Source: Pleomorphomonas sp. (GTDB taxonomy: Bacteria > Pseudomonadota > Alphaproteobacteria > Rhizobiales > Pleomorphomonadaceae). From it: a stretch of DNA of 64,000 nt. The translations under genes were made by a program, and so were the position numbers. The notes below the pieces were generated by a model. The model did not search any database. It saw only the letters and a program-made list of their open reading frames with translations, and was not told the DNA's origin. The stretch lies in NCBI GenBank assembly GCA_029976075.1, contig JARKNW010000012.1, forward strand, positions 141,190 to 205,189. Direction: 5' to 3'. Positions within the stretch are counted from its first letter, which is position 1. Every line of letters begins with the position of its first letter. Shown here piece after piece: positions 1 through 8,559 of the stretch.

Positions 1-1346
1 CGATTCTGCTGAAACTTCGGGTGAGAGATGATGCTCTCAAGGAAGGTCAGATTGGTCGCAACTCCGCGGATGCGGAACTCGCGCAAGGCCCGCATCATGC
101 GGTTGATCGCCTCGATCGGGGTCGGCGCCCAGGCCGTCACCTTCTCGAGCAGCGGATCGTAGAAGCGCGTGATCACCGCGCCGGCATAGGCGGTGCCGCC
201 GTCGAGACGGATGCCGAAACCGGTCGCGCCACGGTAGGCGGTGATCCGACCATAATCTGGAATGAAGTTCTGCTCGGGATCCTCGGTGGTGACGCGACAC
301 TGCAGTGCGTGGCCATGCAGCCGGATATCTTCCTGCACCGGCACACCCGACTCCGGCGATCCGATCTTGGCACCCTCGAGAATGCGGATCTGAGCCCGCA
401 CGACGTCGATACCGGTCACCTCTTCGGTGACAGTATGCTCGACCTGAATGCGTGGGTTGACCTCGATGAAGTAGAAGGAGCCACTGTCGGCATCCATCAG
501 GAACTCGACGGTACCGGCACAATAGTAGTTGGCCGCCTTGGCGATGGTCACACCGTAGGCGGTGATCTCCGCGCGCTGCGCGTCGGTGAGGTAGGGAGCC
601 GGGGCCCGTTCGACCACCTTCTGGTGACGCCTCTGAACCGAACAGTCACGCTCAAACAGGTGGACGATGTTACCGTGGGTATCGCCAAGGATCTGTACCT
701 CGACGTGACGGGCTCGCTCGACCAGCTTTTCAAGGTAAACCTCGTCCTTGCCGAAGGCCGCCATCGCCTCGCGCTTGGCGGTCACCACCTCGCGCATCAG
801 CGTTGCCTCGTCGCGAATGACGCGCATGCCGCGACCGCCACCGCCCCAGGACGCCTTCAGCATCACCGGGTAGCCGATGCGCTTGGCTTCGGCCTTCACG
901 ACTTCCATGTCATCAGGCAGCGGGTCGGTGGCCGGCATGACCGGGACGCCCGCTTCGATCGCGAGATTGCGCGCGGCAACCTTGTTGCCGAGCTGACGCA
1001 TGGTCTCCGGCGATGGACCGATGAAGGTGATCCCGGCGTCGCGACAAGCCTCGGCGAACTCCGGGCTTTCCGACAAGAGACCATAGCCGGGATGAATGGC
1101 GTCGGCCTTGGCCTCCTTGGCAACGCGCAGAATCTCGGAAATGCTGAGATAAGCCTCGATCGGTCCTAAGCCGGCGCCGATCTGGTAGGCCTCATCGGCC
1201 TTGAAGCGGTGGAGCGCCAACCGGTCCTCCTCGGCGAAGACGGCAACCGTCTTGAGACCGAGCTCGTTGGCGGCACGAAAGACGCGAATGGCGATTTCGG
1301 ATCGATTGGCGACAAGCACCTTGGTGATCGGCACGGCAAGCTCCAT
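1..1346 (-). CDS. pyc: Pyruvate carboxylase, N-terminal part (cut by window edge)
   Basis: Biotin-dependent carboxylation of pyruvate to oxaloacetate (anaplerosis, cytoplasm). Only the first about 448 residues are in the window; the gene continues past base 1. The translation opens with MELAVPITKVLVANRSEIA, the usual start of a biotin carboxylase domain. It contains the glycine-rich ATP-grasp loop (KASWGGGGRGMRVI), the QRRHQKVVE segment and the catalytic EVNPRIQVEHTVTEE stretch. The sequence near the edge (RGVATNLTFLESIISHPKF) is typical of pyruvate carboxylase rather than acetyl- or propionyl-CoA carboxylase subunits. No strong Shine-Dalgarno is visible; a GTG four codons downstream is an alternative start. 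Transcribed away from opgH. Confidence 0.9.
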   Translation of the reverse strand, partial: MELAVPITKVLVANRSEIAIRVFRAANELGLKTVAVFAEEDRLALHRFKADEAYQIGAGLGPIEAYLSISEILRVAKEAKADAIHPGYGLLSESPEFAEACRDAGITFIGPSPETMRQLGNKVAARNLAIEAGVPVMPATDPLPDDMEVVKAEAKRIGYPVMLKASWGGGGRGMRVIRDEATLMREVVTAKREAMAAFGKDEVYLEKLVERARHVEVQILGDTHGNIVHLFERDCSVQRRHQKVVERAPAPYLTDAQRAEITAYGVTIAKAANYYCAGTVEFLMDADSGSFYFIEVNPRIQVEHTVTEEVTGIDVVRAQIRILEGAKIGSPESGVPVQEDIRLHGHALQCRVTTEDPEQNFIPDYGRITAYRGATGFGIRLDGGTAYAGAVITRFYDPLLEKVTAWAPTPIEAINRMMRALREFRIRGVATNLTFLESIISHPKFQQN

Positions 1347-1589
1347 AGGGGAAACTACGTCGGTGGTTTCCCTAGCAGGCTTGGCCGCTAATGTCATAGC
1401 CCCATAGGACTATTCGCCCTCGTCCTTTCGGAGAAAGCGGCCAGCGGCGTGAATCGTCCGAGCGATCAAACCGATTTAGATTTTGCGAGACTTAGCCGTC
1501 ACTTACGGCGATCCGACATGCAATGAGCAAGTCAATTATGGAATGGGCCATGCATAACACGCATATCGGCCTCTTTTCATGCGCATGAC

Positions 1590-1607
1590 GATGGCGTAGC
1601 CGCCATC
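1590..1607 (-). terminator. Stem-loop downstream of opgH
   Basis: A 7-bp perfect stem (GATGGCG / CGCCATC) with a 4-nt loop lies 8 bases after the opgH stop codon. There is no U-tract, so it may be a weak terminator or a 3'-end stabiliser. The rest of the gap up to pyc holds nothing I recognise. Confidence 0.35.
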
Positions 1608-1614
1608 GCCAGAC

Positions 1615-3801
1615 TCAGGCAGACCGCGCCGCAGCCCTTTCGGCCATGGCCTCGCGATTGAGCGGCTTCTGCGCCAGAGCATCAAGGATGCGCGGCGTGG
1701 CAATCAGCGTCGCCCGCTCCTTGGTGTCCAGGAACGAAACCCCCTCTTCGATGGTTTCCGCCTCGCCGACCTTCGCCAGCGCCAATGCCGAAACCGGATC
1801 GACACGGCCCGGCGGCCGCGGCGCCATGCGGTCGATCAGCGCGAGATGCTGCATCAGGAGGTCCGTGTCGGCGACGATGTCGACCAAACTCGGCGTGGCG
1901 GCAACCGCCTCGATGTAGGCCGGACGAGCCTCGTCCATCCGCCCCTGGATGTTGGGCCGATGGCGCTCCTCGGGTATCCTCAGGAGGCCCAACCACTTGA
2001 TGAAGCGGCCCACCGCAGTGGATCCCGTGAAGCCGGAAATCGGCACGGCAAACACCATGCCGGCAATCGCCGGCGACAGCCAGGCGAACAGCTCCCAGCT
2101 ATCGGCAATTGCGGCCCATGCCAACGCCAAACCCGACAGGACATGCCAGCGGTGGCGGATAATGAGATCACCGAGCGGCAACCCACCATCGTCGCGTCGC
2201 TGCGGCTTCCAGCCCGCATCGCGATGCAGCACGATCTCGGTGACGGCACCCGTCTGAATCAGCATCATGATGGGCGCCACCAGTGCCGACACCACCATTT
2301 CGAAGATAAAGGACAGGATGAGTCCCAGGAAGCCGCCGGAGGCCTTGCGGTCCTGCCGGTTGAAGAAGAAGGCGATGAGACCCAGCACCTTGGGAAGGAA
2401 CAGCACGCCCATCGTGAGCGTGAACAGACTGAGGGCGCGCTCGGCGTCGATCCGCGGCCAAGACGGGAAGAGCTGGAACTCGTCCTTGAAATACTCCGGC
2501 CGGATATAATGGGCCTGCAAGGTCAGCGCCAGGCCCGAGAGGATCAGGAGCAGCCAGAGTGGCGAAGCCATATAGCTCATGATGCCGGTCAGGATGTGGG
2601 AGCGCGACACCCAGTGCAGCCCCTTGCCGCCGATGACCTTCAGGTGCTGCAGATTACCCTGACACCAACGGCGATCACGGATGGCAAGGTCCACGAGCGA
2701 CGGCGGGCTTTCCTCATAGGAACCGGGAAGGTCGTCGGCAATGATGACGTTCCAACCGGCGCGGCGGATCAGCGCCGCCTCGACGAAGTCGTGGCTCATG
2801 ATATGGCCGCCGAACGGCGGCTTGCCGCTGAGCTCAGGCAGGCCGGCACACTTCACGAAGGCTTCGGTCCGGATGATGGCGTTGTGGCCCCAGAAGTTGC
2901 CTTCCTTCTGCACCCACCAGGACAGACCGGTGCCGACAACCGGCCCGTAAACCCGACCGGCGAACTGCTGCAGTCGCGCCATCACCGTCGTGCCGTTGAC
3001 CAACGTCGGAATGGTCTGGATCAGGCCGGCATCCGGGTCGGCTTCCATGCGGCGAGCCAGCTCGATGATGGTCCGCCCTTCCATCAGGCTATCGGCATCG
3101 AGCACCAGCAGGTGATCGTAGGAACTCGCCCAACGCTTGCAGAAGTCACCGACGTTACCGGCCTTCTTGGCCGTATTGTTACGCCGCCGCCGATAATAGA
3201 CGCGAGTGAAGCTGCCGATGCGCTCGCGCGCCGTAAGCAACGCCTGTTCTTCCTGCAGGACAACTTCCGGATCGGTCGTGTCGGCCAGCACGAACCAGTC
3301 GAAAGCGTGGCTCTGACCGAGCGCCTCGACATCGCGGGCCATCGCCTCGATCGCAGCGAAGATACGCGAAGGATCTTCGTTGTAGGTCGGCATCAGCATT
3401 GCCGTGCGCTTGCGCAGCGGCTCGTCGGATGCGGGGGCCGTGCGGGCAAACCGACGACTGATGAGCTTCAGAAAGCCAAAGACCGAAGCGACGGAGGATA
3501 GAGCGATCCAAGCAAAGGTCACGGTAAACAGAACGAGCACGACCCGTTCGATCGGCGTGAGATCGCCAAGTGCCAATACCGCGTACATTTCGTTGACGGC
3601 ATAGGCAAGCAACGCCGCCGTACCGCCGATCACGGCAAAGCGCTTCAGAAACGACGAGTGGCTCTCGGGATTGACGAGCTGCCGCCGGCTCTTGCGGCTG
3701 AAACGCTTGAGATCTTGCGCCGGCATATCCGTCGGGTGCTCCGGCGGCATGCCGGTAGCGTATCGCCCACTGACGGCGACGTCGCGAACTATGCTGTCCA
3801 T
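1615..3801 (-). CDS. opgH: Glucans biosynthesis glucosyltransferase H (OpgH/MdoH)
   Basis: Inner-membrane GT2 glucosyltransferase that uses UDP-glucose to build the beta-glucan backbone of osmoregulated periplasmic glucans. It is 728 residues long. It shows N-terminal membrane segments (about 52-75 and 85-110), a cytoplasmic GT2 domain with the DAD motif (Asp235/Asp237), the SHDF acceptor-site region (Asp338) and the RDRRW motif at 375-379 followed by CQGNLQH, then a C-terminal multi-span membrane domain. The ATG at 3801 overlaps the end of opgG by 13 bases, so the two are translationally coupled. An in-frame extension upstream of this start would only run through opgG and is rejected. Confidence 0.93.
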   Translation of the reverse strand: MDSIVRDVAVSGRYATGMPPEHPTDMPAQDLKRFSRKSRRQLVNPESHSSFLKRFAVIGGTAALLAYAVNEMYAVLALGDLTPIERVVLVLFTVTFAWIALSSVASVFGFLKLISRRFARTAPASDEPLRKRTAMLMPTYNEDPSRIFAAIEAMARDVEALGQSHAFDWFVLADTTDPEVVLQEEQALLTARERIGSFTRVYYRRRRNNTAKKAGNVGDFCKRWASSYDHLLVLDADSLMEGRTIIELARRMEADPDAGLIQTIPTLVNGTTVMARLQQFAGRVYGPVVGTGLSWWVQKEGNFWGHNAIIRTEAFVKCAGLPELSGKPPFGGHIMSHDFVEAALIRRAGWNVIIADDLPGSYEESPPSLVDLAIRDRRWCQGNLQHLKVIGGKGLHWVSRSHILTGIMSYMASPLWLLLILSGLALTLQAHYIRPEYFKDEFQLFPSWPRIDAERALSLFTLTMGVLFLPKVLGLIAFFFNRQDRKASGGFLGLILSFIFEMVVSALVAPIMMLIQTGAVTEIVLHRDAGWKPQRRDDGGLPLGDLIIRHRWHVLSGLALAWAAIADSWELFAWLSPAIAGMVFAVPISGFTGSTAVGRFIKWLGLLRIPEERHRPNIQGRMDEARPAYIEAVAATPSLVDIVADTDLLMQHLALIDRMAPRPPGRVDPVSALALAKVGEAETIEEGVSFLDTKERATLIATPRILDALAQKPLNREAMAERAAARSA

Positions 3802-5348
3802 CGGAAGGCCCAGGTCTCGGCCGTCTGGCCCGATTCGAAGGCCAGCGCCACCGTGAGTTCGATCAGGGTCTCGTTTTGCGGATCGAGCTCGAAGGAAAGG
3901 CGCAAACCGTGGGTTTCGGGATTGGCGGTGACGACCACGTTCTTCGCGGTGCCCTTGGAAGCCTGCACGGAAACCTTGGCGGCACCGAGCTTGGCAGGGT
4001 CGACACCCTGGAAGAAACCATAGTCGATGACGAACAGACGTACAGGCGTCGGCCCGCCAACACCTGCCCGCCCAGACCGTGTGGCAGAAACGTAGGCGGC
4101 CCCAGCGGCCAGGGTCGGATCCCCGCCCCAGAACAGACGATAAGCGAAGAAATACTCCGTACCGGCTGGAATCTTGTCCTGCGGCGCCCAGTAGGCAACG
4201 ATGTTGTCGTGAATTTCCGAGTTGGTCGGAATCTCCACCAGCGTCACGGCGCCGGCACCCCAATCACCAACCGGTTCGATCCACAGCGACGGGCGGCGCT
4301 GATAAGCGGCTTCGAGATCCTGGAAGGACAGGAAGCTGCGGTCGCGCTGGATGAGACCGAATCCACGCGGGCTGCGATCCTGGAAGGCAGAAATCTGCAG
4401 CTCTTTGGGATTGGCGAGCGGACGCCACCAACGATCGCCGTGGCCGGTGACCATCAGGAGACCGTCCGAATCGTGAACCTCGGGCCGGAAGTCGTCGATT
4501 TCGGTACGACCGTTGGCCGAGAAGAAGAACATGGAGGTGGCCGGTGCCAGACCAACCTTCTGCAGATCGGCACGCGGGAACAGCTGTGCCTCGACATCGA
4601 TGGTGGTCGGCATTCCAGGGCGGATGGTAAAGCGATAGGCACCCGATACCGAGGGGCTGTCGAGCAGCGCATTGACAACACAGGTGTCGGAGCCTGCCGA
4701 CGGCGTTTCCACCCAGAAAGCCCGGAATAGCGGAAATTCTTCACCTTCGGGGTCGGCGGTCTTGAGGGCAAGCCCACGCGCCGACAGGCCGTAGGTCTGA
4801 TCCTTGCCCAGCGACCGGAAATAGCTCGCACCCTGGAACACCAGCACTTCGTCGAACACGTCGGGCTTGTTCAGCGGCGAATGCAGGCGGAACCCCGAGA
4901 AGCCAATGTCCTCGGCCGGGATCGGTTGCGGTACCAGAGGCCCGTAGTTGAAGAGATTCGGATCGTAGGGAACGTGAGTGGCCTGCCCCTTCTCGACAAG
5001 CGCCATCTCGACAGGTTCCTTGAAATAGGAACCGCGATGGAACAGCTGCATCTGATAGGGTAGCCCCTTGTCGGCCCAGATGGCCGCCTCGGGACGGAAG
5101 CGGATGTCGCGATACTGATCGTAGGTAAGGTTCTCGAGAATAGGCGGCAGGCCGGTATCCGGCGCCTCATAGGCTTTCTTGGCCAACCCGCGGGCAATCT
5201 CTGCCACCGTCGAGCGGGTGAACGGCCCCGTGACGGCGAACTGGTGCTGCTGGGTCGCCGCCCGTGCCACAGCGGGCACGCCCGTCGCGACCATCACGGC
5301 ACCCACGGCCGTCAACGCACGCGTTAAAAAATCACGACGATCAATCAT
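3789..5348 (-). CDS. opgG: Glucan biosynthesis protein OpgG/OpgD family, Tat-type signal
   Basis: Periplasmic protein needed with OpgH for making and modifying osmoregulated periplasmic glucans; 519 residues. The start at MIDRRDFLTRALTAVG gives an N-terminal twin-arginine motif (RRDFL) and a hydrophobic segment ending in ARA. That points to Tat export, as in OpgD, whereas classical OpgG uses Sec. The body matches the MdoG family, for example the N-terminal FAVTGPFTRSTVAEIARGLAKKAYEAP and the region YDQYRDIRFRPEAAIW. It is the first gene of a two-gene operon with opgH. Context favours calling it OpgG; OpgD cannot be excluded. Confidence 0.85.
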   Translation of the reverse strand: MIDRRDFLTRALTAVGAVMVATGVPAVARAATQQHQFAVTGPFTRSTVAEIARGLAKKAYEAPDTGLPPILENLTYDQYRDIRFRPEAAIWADKGLPYQMQLFHRGSYFKEPVEMALVEKGQATHVPYDPNLFNYGPLVPQPIPAEDIGFSGFRLHSPLNKPDVFDEVLVFQGASYFRSLGKDQTYGLSARGLALKTADPEGEEFPLFRAFWVETPSAGSDTCVVNALLDSPSVSGAYRFTIRPGMPTTIDVEAQLFPRADLQKVGLAPATSMFFFSANGRTEIDDFRPEVHDSDGLLMVTGHGDRWWRPLANPKELQISAFQDRSPRGFGLIQRDRSFLSFQDLEAAYQRRPSLWIEPVGDWGAGAVTLVEIPTNSEIHDNIVAYWAPQDKIPAGTEYFFAYRLFWGGDPTLAAGAAYVSATRSGRAGVGGPTPVRLFVIDYGFFQGVDPAKLGAAKVSVQASKGTAKNVVVTANPETHGLRLSFELDPQNETLIELTVALAFESGQTAETWAFRWTA

Positions 5349-5567
5349 GGGATTCCCGACAGAAAGGTCCACAGCGGCTCCACTCGTCATTCACATGGGC
5401 CGGGGAACAACGTGCGAGACATAAAGTTCCCGCTACGCCACCGCGGTGCGGCGCCGGTTCGCCCGGCTTCCCCAAAATGCCCTCTTACCCCGTTGGATTC
5501 CAACATGTCATGTGGATACCAGACCGACACGATGGTGCATAGAAGCATACGCCGCCGGTCGGCGAAA

Positions 5568-6359
5568 TTATACTGCCTCGCCCGCATGCCCGCCATGACT
5601 GGAAGCGGTTTCAACGAGCTCCACCTCCGCCTCGGCACAGAGCTGCCGCACACTCTCGCGCGGGCAGCGATCCGTGACGAAGACATCCACTTGGGCGACC
5701 GAGCCGATCCGGACCGGTGCCGTGCGTTCGAACTTGGTTTCATCGGCCACCAAGATCACCCGTCGCGCGTTGGCGATGATTGCCTGGGCCACCTTAACCT
5801 CGCGAAAATCATAGTCGTAGAGCGCTCCATCGTCGTCGATCGCCGACGTGCCGACGATGGCAAAGTCGACCTTGAACTGGCGAATGAAGTCCACCGCCGC
5901 CTCGCCGATGATGCCGCCATCGGCGTGACGGACCTGACCTCCGGCGATCACCACATCGATGCCCGAATAGGCGCGCATCAGGTTGGCCACGTTGATGTTG
6001 TTGGTAATGACCATCAGCCCCGAGTGCTGCAGAAGCGCCTGCGCCACCGCTTCGGTGGTCGTGCCGATATTGATGAACAGTGACGCATCATTGGGAACAA
6101 GAGCGGCGGCGGCCTCGCCGATTGCCCGCTTCTCGCTAGCTGCGATCTGGCGCCGCGCCTCATAGCCGACATTCTTCACCGTCGAGGCGAGCACGGCCCC
6201 TCCGTGCACGCGGGCCAGCAGGCGACGATCACAGAGCTCGTTGAGATCCTTGCGGATGGTTTGCGGCGACACGTCGAAGCGCGCGGCAAGATCGTCAACC
6301 AGGACGCGGCCGACCTCGCGGGCAATATCCAGGATGGCATGTTGGCGATCGATCAGCAT
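5568..6359 (-). CDS. DeoR/GlpR-family transcriptional regulator
   Basis: A 263-residue DNA-binding repressor typical of sugar-phosphate-responsive regulators. The N-terminal DeoR helix-turn-helix (about 1-57) carries the family signature DLAARFDVSPQTIRKDLNELCDRRLLARVHGGA. The C-terminal DeoR sensor domain has the phosphosugar-binding loop INIGTTTEAVA and the VGTSAIDDDGALYDYDFREVKVAQ region. It most resembles GlpR-type members. It stands alone upstream of opgGH on the same strand with a gap of about 220 bases, so its target is not shown by context; the glucan genes, the glycerol-3-phosphate system and the sugar loci further right are all possible. Confidence 0.85.
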   Translation of the reverse strand: MLIDRQHAILDIAREVGRVLVDDLAARFDVSPQTIRKDLNELCDRRLLARVHGGAVLASTVKNVGYEARRQIAASEKRAIGEAAAALVPNDASLFINIGTTTEAVAQALLQHSGLMVITNNINVANLMRAYSGIDVVIAGGQVRHADGGIIGEAAVDFIRQFKVDFAIVGTSAIDDDGALYDYDFREVKVAQAIIANARRVILVADETKFERTAPVRIGSVAQVDVFVTDRCPRESVRQLCAEAEVELVETASSHGGHAGEAV

Positions 6360-6416
6360 GGCTCTCCGGTCGGAAAGGCGGTTGGTGGGCGCAGTTTAGC
6401 GATGAATGGGGAAATC

Positions 6417-6941
6417 TCACGGCGGCAAAATGGCGAACGGCGCCGATCGGCTGCAAAGCTTGTTATATTTCTTGATCAGCCGCTCTCTCTTGAGCCGCGA
6501 CAGCCGCTCGATCCAGAACACGCCATCGAGTTGATCGATTTCGTGTTGCAACACCGCGGCGTGGAACCCCTCGGCCTCCTCGACGTGGCCGGTACCATCG
6601 AGATCAACGTAAGCAACCCTCACCGCCCGTGGCCGTTCGACTTCAGCGCTCACGCCGGGCATGGAGACTGATCCTTCCTCATTGATCATGGTTTCAGCCG
6701 AAGCCCACTCGATCAAAGGGTTGACGTAAACGCGGACCGCCACCTCGCTTGAGGGACGAACAGCGATCACCCGACGGAAGACACCGATGTGCGTGGCAGC
6801 AAGGCCAATGGCCGGCACCGTCTCGACGGCAGAGATGAGATCCGCCGCGAGGCGGGTGAGCCCTTCATCAAAAGTGGCAACAGGCTCGGCCACAGCCCGA
6901 AGCAGCGGATCTGGGTACATCAGCAGGTTCGATAATGTCAT
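6417..6941 (-). CDS. Peptide deformylase-like protein with degenerate metal site
   Basis: A 174-residue member of the peptide deformylase fold. All three signature motifs are recognisable but altered: GLAATH at 46-51 in place of GxAAxQ (Gln to His51), EGSVS at 89-93 in place of EGCxS (the metal-ligand Cys is Ser91), and QHEIDQLDG at 132-140 in place of QHExDHLxG (the second metal-ligand His is Gln137). His133 and catalytic Glu134 remain. With two of three metal ligands lost it is unlikely to be a classical iron/zinc deformylase. Paralogues of this kind occur beside true def genes in some bacteria; their role is not established. No fmt or true def lies nearby. Confidence 0.85.
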   Translation of the reverse strand: MTLSNLLMYPDPLLRAVAEPVATFDEGLTRLAADLISAVETVPAIGLAATHIGVFRRVIAVRPSSEVAVRVYVNPLIEWASAETMINEEGSVSMPGVSAEVERPRAVRVAYVDLDGTGHVEEAEGFHAAVLQHEIDQLDGVFWIERLSRLKRERLIKKYNKLCSRSAPFAILPP

Positions 6942-7254
6942 GAAGAGAAATCTCGTGATAGCATCAACAAAGTCTTACTAGCGCTTTTTCGGCAAACTTT
7001 ATAAGTAGTAACATTTAATCCGGCGGGAATATTCATAATTCCTAACGTCCCTTCACCGTGAAAATCCCTTAAAAGCGCCCTTCCTGCCAAACTACTGTAA
7101 ACGCATCCAGGACATGGTTAACAAATCATGAATCACGGTGCGCAGCGGGTTAACGAAACCCTGCCGAAAAGCAGAAAATTGCCCTTTGTCTCGGAACCGC
7201 CCTTTCAACCGCCCCTGATAGAAGGGAGGCAATCGCGTTCCGGAGTTTTGCAAG
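6942..7254. other. AT-richer intergenic gap, no gene seen
   Basis: This 313-base gap separates the divergent deformylase-like gene and the small secreted protein gene, so it should hold both promoters. The stretch at about 6975-7130 is clearly more AT-rich than the surroundings. I saw no RNA gene or clear operator. A GGTTAAC motif occurs twice (near 7113 and 7149), but the copies are too far apart for a full CtrA box. Confidence 0.4.
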
Positions 7255-7575
7255 ATGAAACGCCTTCTCGTTGCCGCAGCGGCCGCTTCCCTGTTGATGA
7301 CCGCGTCCACCACCGGCGCCTTCGCCTTCAGCATGAACGTTCCCAAGTCAGTCGTCGTCGCCGCTATTGCCGCACCGACCGTCAGCTCTGCCGAGCGGAC
7401 CTTTGCCTTCCCGCCGCTCACCTTCCTGTCGGTGGCCAGCGATTATGCCTCCCGCGTTCGCTCCGAGGTCATCAGTGTCTTCGCTCCCGGCATCATCGAC
7501 GGCATTGGCGCCGCTTACCGGAACGCTCTCGGCGGTCCGGTCAGCTCTACAGTCACGGCGACCTTGGCCATCTGA
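7255..7575 (+). CDS. Small exported protein of unknown function
   Basis: A 106-residue protein with a clear Sec signal peptide: MKRLL followed by an alanine-rich hydrophobic core and a likely cleavage after AFA near residue 25. The mature part is about 80 residues, rich in Ala, Val and Ser, with no cysteine or recognisable domain. A purine-rich GAAGGGAGG-type sequence lies about 27 bases upstream, further than a normal ribosome binding site. The gene is monocistronic, followed 70 bases later by a strong terminator, which favours real expression. I do not recognise a family. Confidence 0.6.
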   Translation: MKRLLVAAAAASLLMTASTTGAFAFSMNVPKSVVVAAIAAPTVSSAERTFAFPPLTFLSVASDYASRVRSEVISVFAPGIIDGIGAAYRNALGGPVSSTVTATLAI

Positions 7576-7644
7576 CCCGCGACCGGTCGCAAGGAACGCA
7601 GCGACCCGACGGGCAAATCAGATCAAGAGGGATACCTCCTCTTC

Positions 7645-7682
7645 CACGCAGCCCCAACGCCTCGTTGGGGCTGCGTGTTTTT
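7645..7682 (+). terminator. Strong intrinsic terminator
   Basis: A perfect 15-bp stem (7645-7659 with 7663-7677, core GCAGCCCCAACG) closes on a 3-nt loop and is followed by TTTTT. This is the transcription stop of the small exported protein gene. Confidence 0.92.
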
Positions 7683-7829
7683 GACCACCGAACAACCTGA
7701 CGTCTGTAACTCCAGCGGATCGGCACCAAGCCGCAGGTCTCCACATCTCCTTTTTGATCAGAGTGTTCCATCCGATGGGGAAATGATCTAGGGTCCGCCT
7801 CGTTCCATCGTCGGCATTCGAGGCGAACC

Positions 7830-8114
7830 ATGCATTATGTCGTCAGCTGCATCGACAAGGTCGGGCTTCTTCCGGTCCGACAGGCCAATCGCGCCGCCCA
7901 TCTCGAGTATGTAAAGGCCAACGCCGATACCATTCTGGTCGGCGGCCCGTATCTCGACGAAGCAGGTAACATGATCGGCTCGCTCCTCATCACGGAAGCC
8001 GTCGATCTCAAGACGCTGCAGACGGTTCTGGCCGAGGATCCCTATGCCCGAGCCGGCCTGTTCGAGAGCGTCGACATCAAGCCTTGGAAATGGGTAATCG
8101 GCGCACCAGGCTGA
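7830..8114 (+). CDS. YciI-like protein
   Basis: A 94-residue single-domain protein of the YciI family (ferredoxin-like alpha/beta fold, dimeric). It has the family pattern of an N-terminal strand (MHYVVSCIDK), the conserved R-x3-HxxY segment (RAAHLEYVKAN) with a probable active-site His, GGPYLDEAGNMIGSLLI and the DPYARAGLFESVDIKPW C-terminus. The biochemical role is unknown; a dehydrochlorinase-like or oxidoreductase role has been suggested for relatives. It is the first of three tightly packed plus-strand genes with the EVE-domain and methyltransferase genes. Confidence 0.88.
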   Translation: MHYVVSCIDKVGLLPVRQANRAAHLEYVKANADTILVGGPYLDEAGNMIGSLLITEAVDLKTLQTVLAEDPYARAGLFESVDIKPWKWVIGAPG

Positions 8115-8145
8115 CACGACCGCCACATCGCGACGGGGAGCGTCC

Positions 8146-8559
8146 ATGGCCCACTGGCTGTTCAAGTCCGAACCCTTCAAGTTCTCCTTCGCCGACCTCA
8201 AGGCAAGGGGGGCAGTCGGTACAGAATGGGACGGCGTGCGCAACTACCTTGCCCGCAACAACATGCGGTCAATGAAAGTGGGCGACCAGGGCTTCTTCTA
8301 CCATTCCAATGAGGGGCTCGCCGTTGTCGGCATCTGCGAGGTGATCGCCCTCTCTCACCCGGACAGCACCAGTGCCGACCCGCGCTGGGATTGCGTGGAC
8401 CTGAAGGCGGTTCGCGATCTGGATCGCCCGGTCACGCTTGCCGAAATCAAGGCCGAGCCTACGCTTTCAAAGATGAGCCTGGTGACCTCCATGCGCCTTT
8501 CGGTTCAGCCGGTCACCGACGAGGAATGGGCCATCGTCCTCGCCATGGCCAAACGGTGA
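8146..8559 (+). CDS. EVE domain-containing protein
   Basis: A 137-residue EVE-domain protein (PUA-like fold, relatives of human thymocyte nuclear protein 1). Typical motifs are the start MAHWLFKSEPFKFSF, WDGVRNYLARNNMRSMKVGDQGFFYHSN and GICEVIALSHPD. EVE domains are thought to bind modified bases in nucleic acids. In rhizobia a stand-alone EVE protein of this length next to YciI is normal housekeeping context, so I do not read it as part of a restriction or defence system. Its stop overlaps the next start by 4 bases (GTGA). Confidence 0.9.
   Translation: MAHWLFKSEPFKFSFADLKARGAVGTEWDGVRNYLARNNMRSMKVGDQGFFYHSNEGLAVVGICEVIALSHPDSTSADPRWDCVDLKAVRDLDRPVTLAEIKAEPTLSKMSLVTSMRLSVQPVTDEEWAIVLAMAKR

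Noticed and set aside
1846..3501. A 551-codon plus-strand frame opposite opgH
   Set aside because: Mirror of the opgH codon pattern, with no motif or ribosome site. The minus-strand frame has complete glucosyltransferase motifs.
6417..6941. Pseudogene of def
   Set aside because: No frameshift or stop, normal length, and the fold-determining residues are kept; a diverged functional paralogue is more likely.
6942..7254. CtrA binding site
   Set aside because: GGTTAAC occurs twice, but the copies are about 36 bases apart, not the 7-base spacing of a full CtrA box.
8146..8559. EVE domain as part of a defence or restriction system
   Set aside because: Stand-alone EVE protein of normal length beside yciI and a protein methyltransferase; no nuclease, McrB-type or Pgl-type gene nearby.
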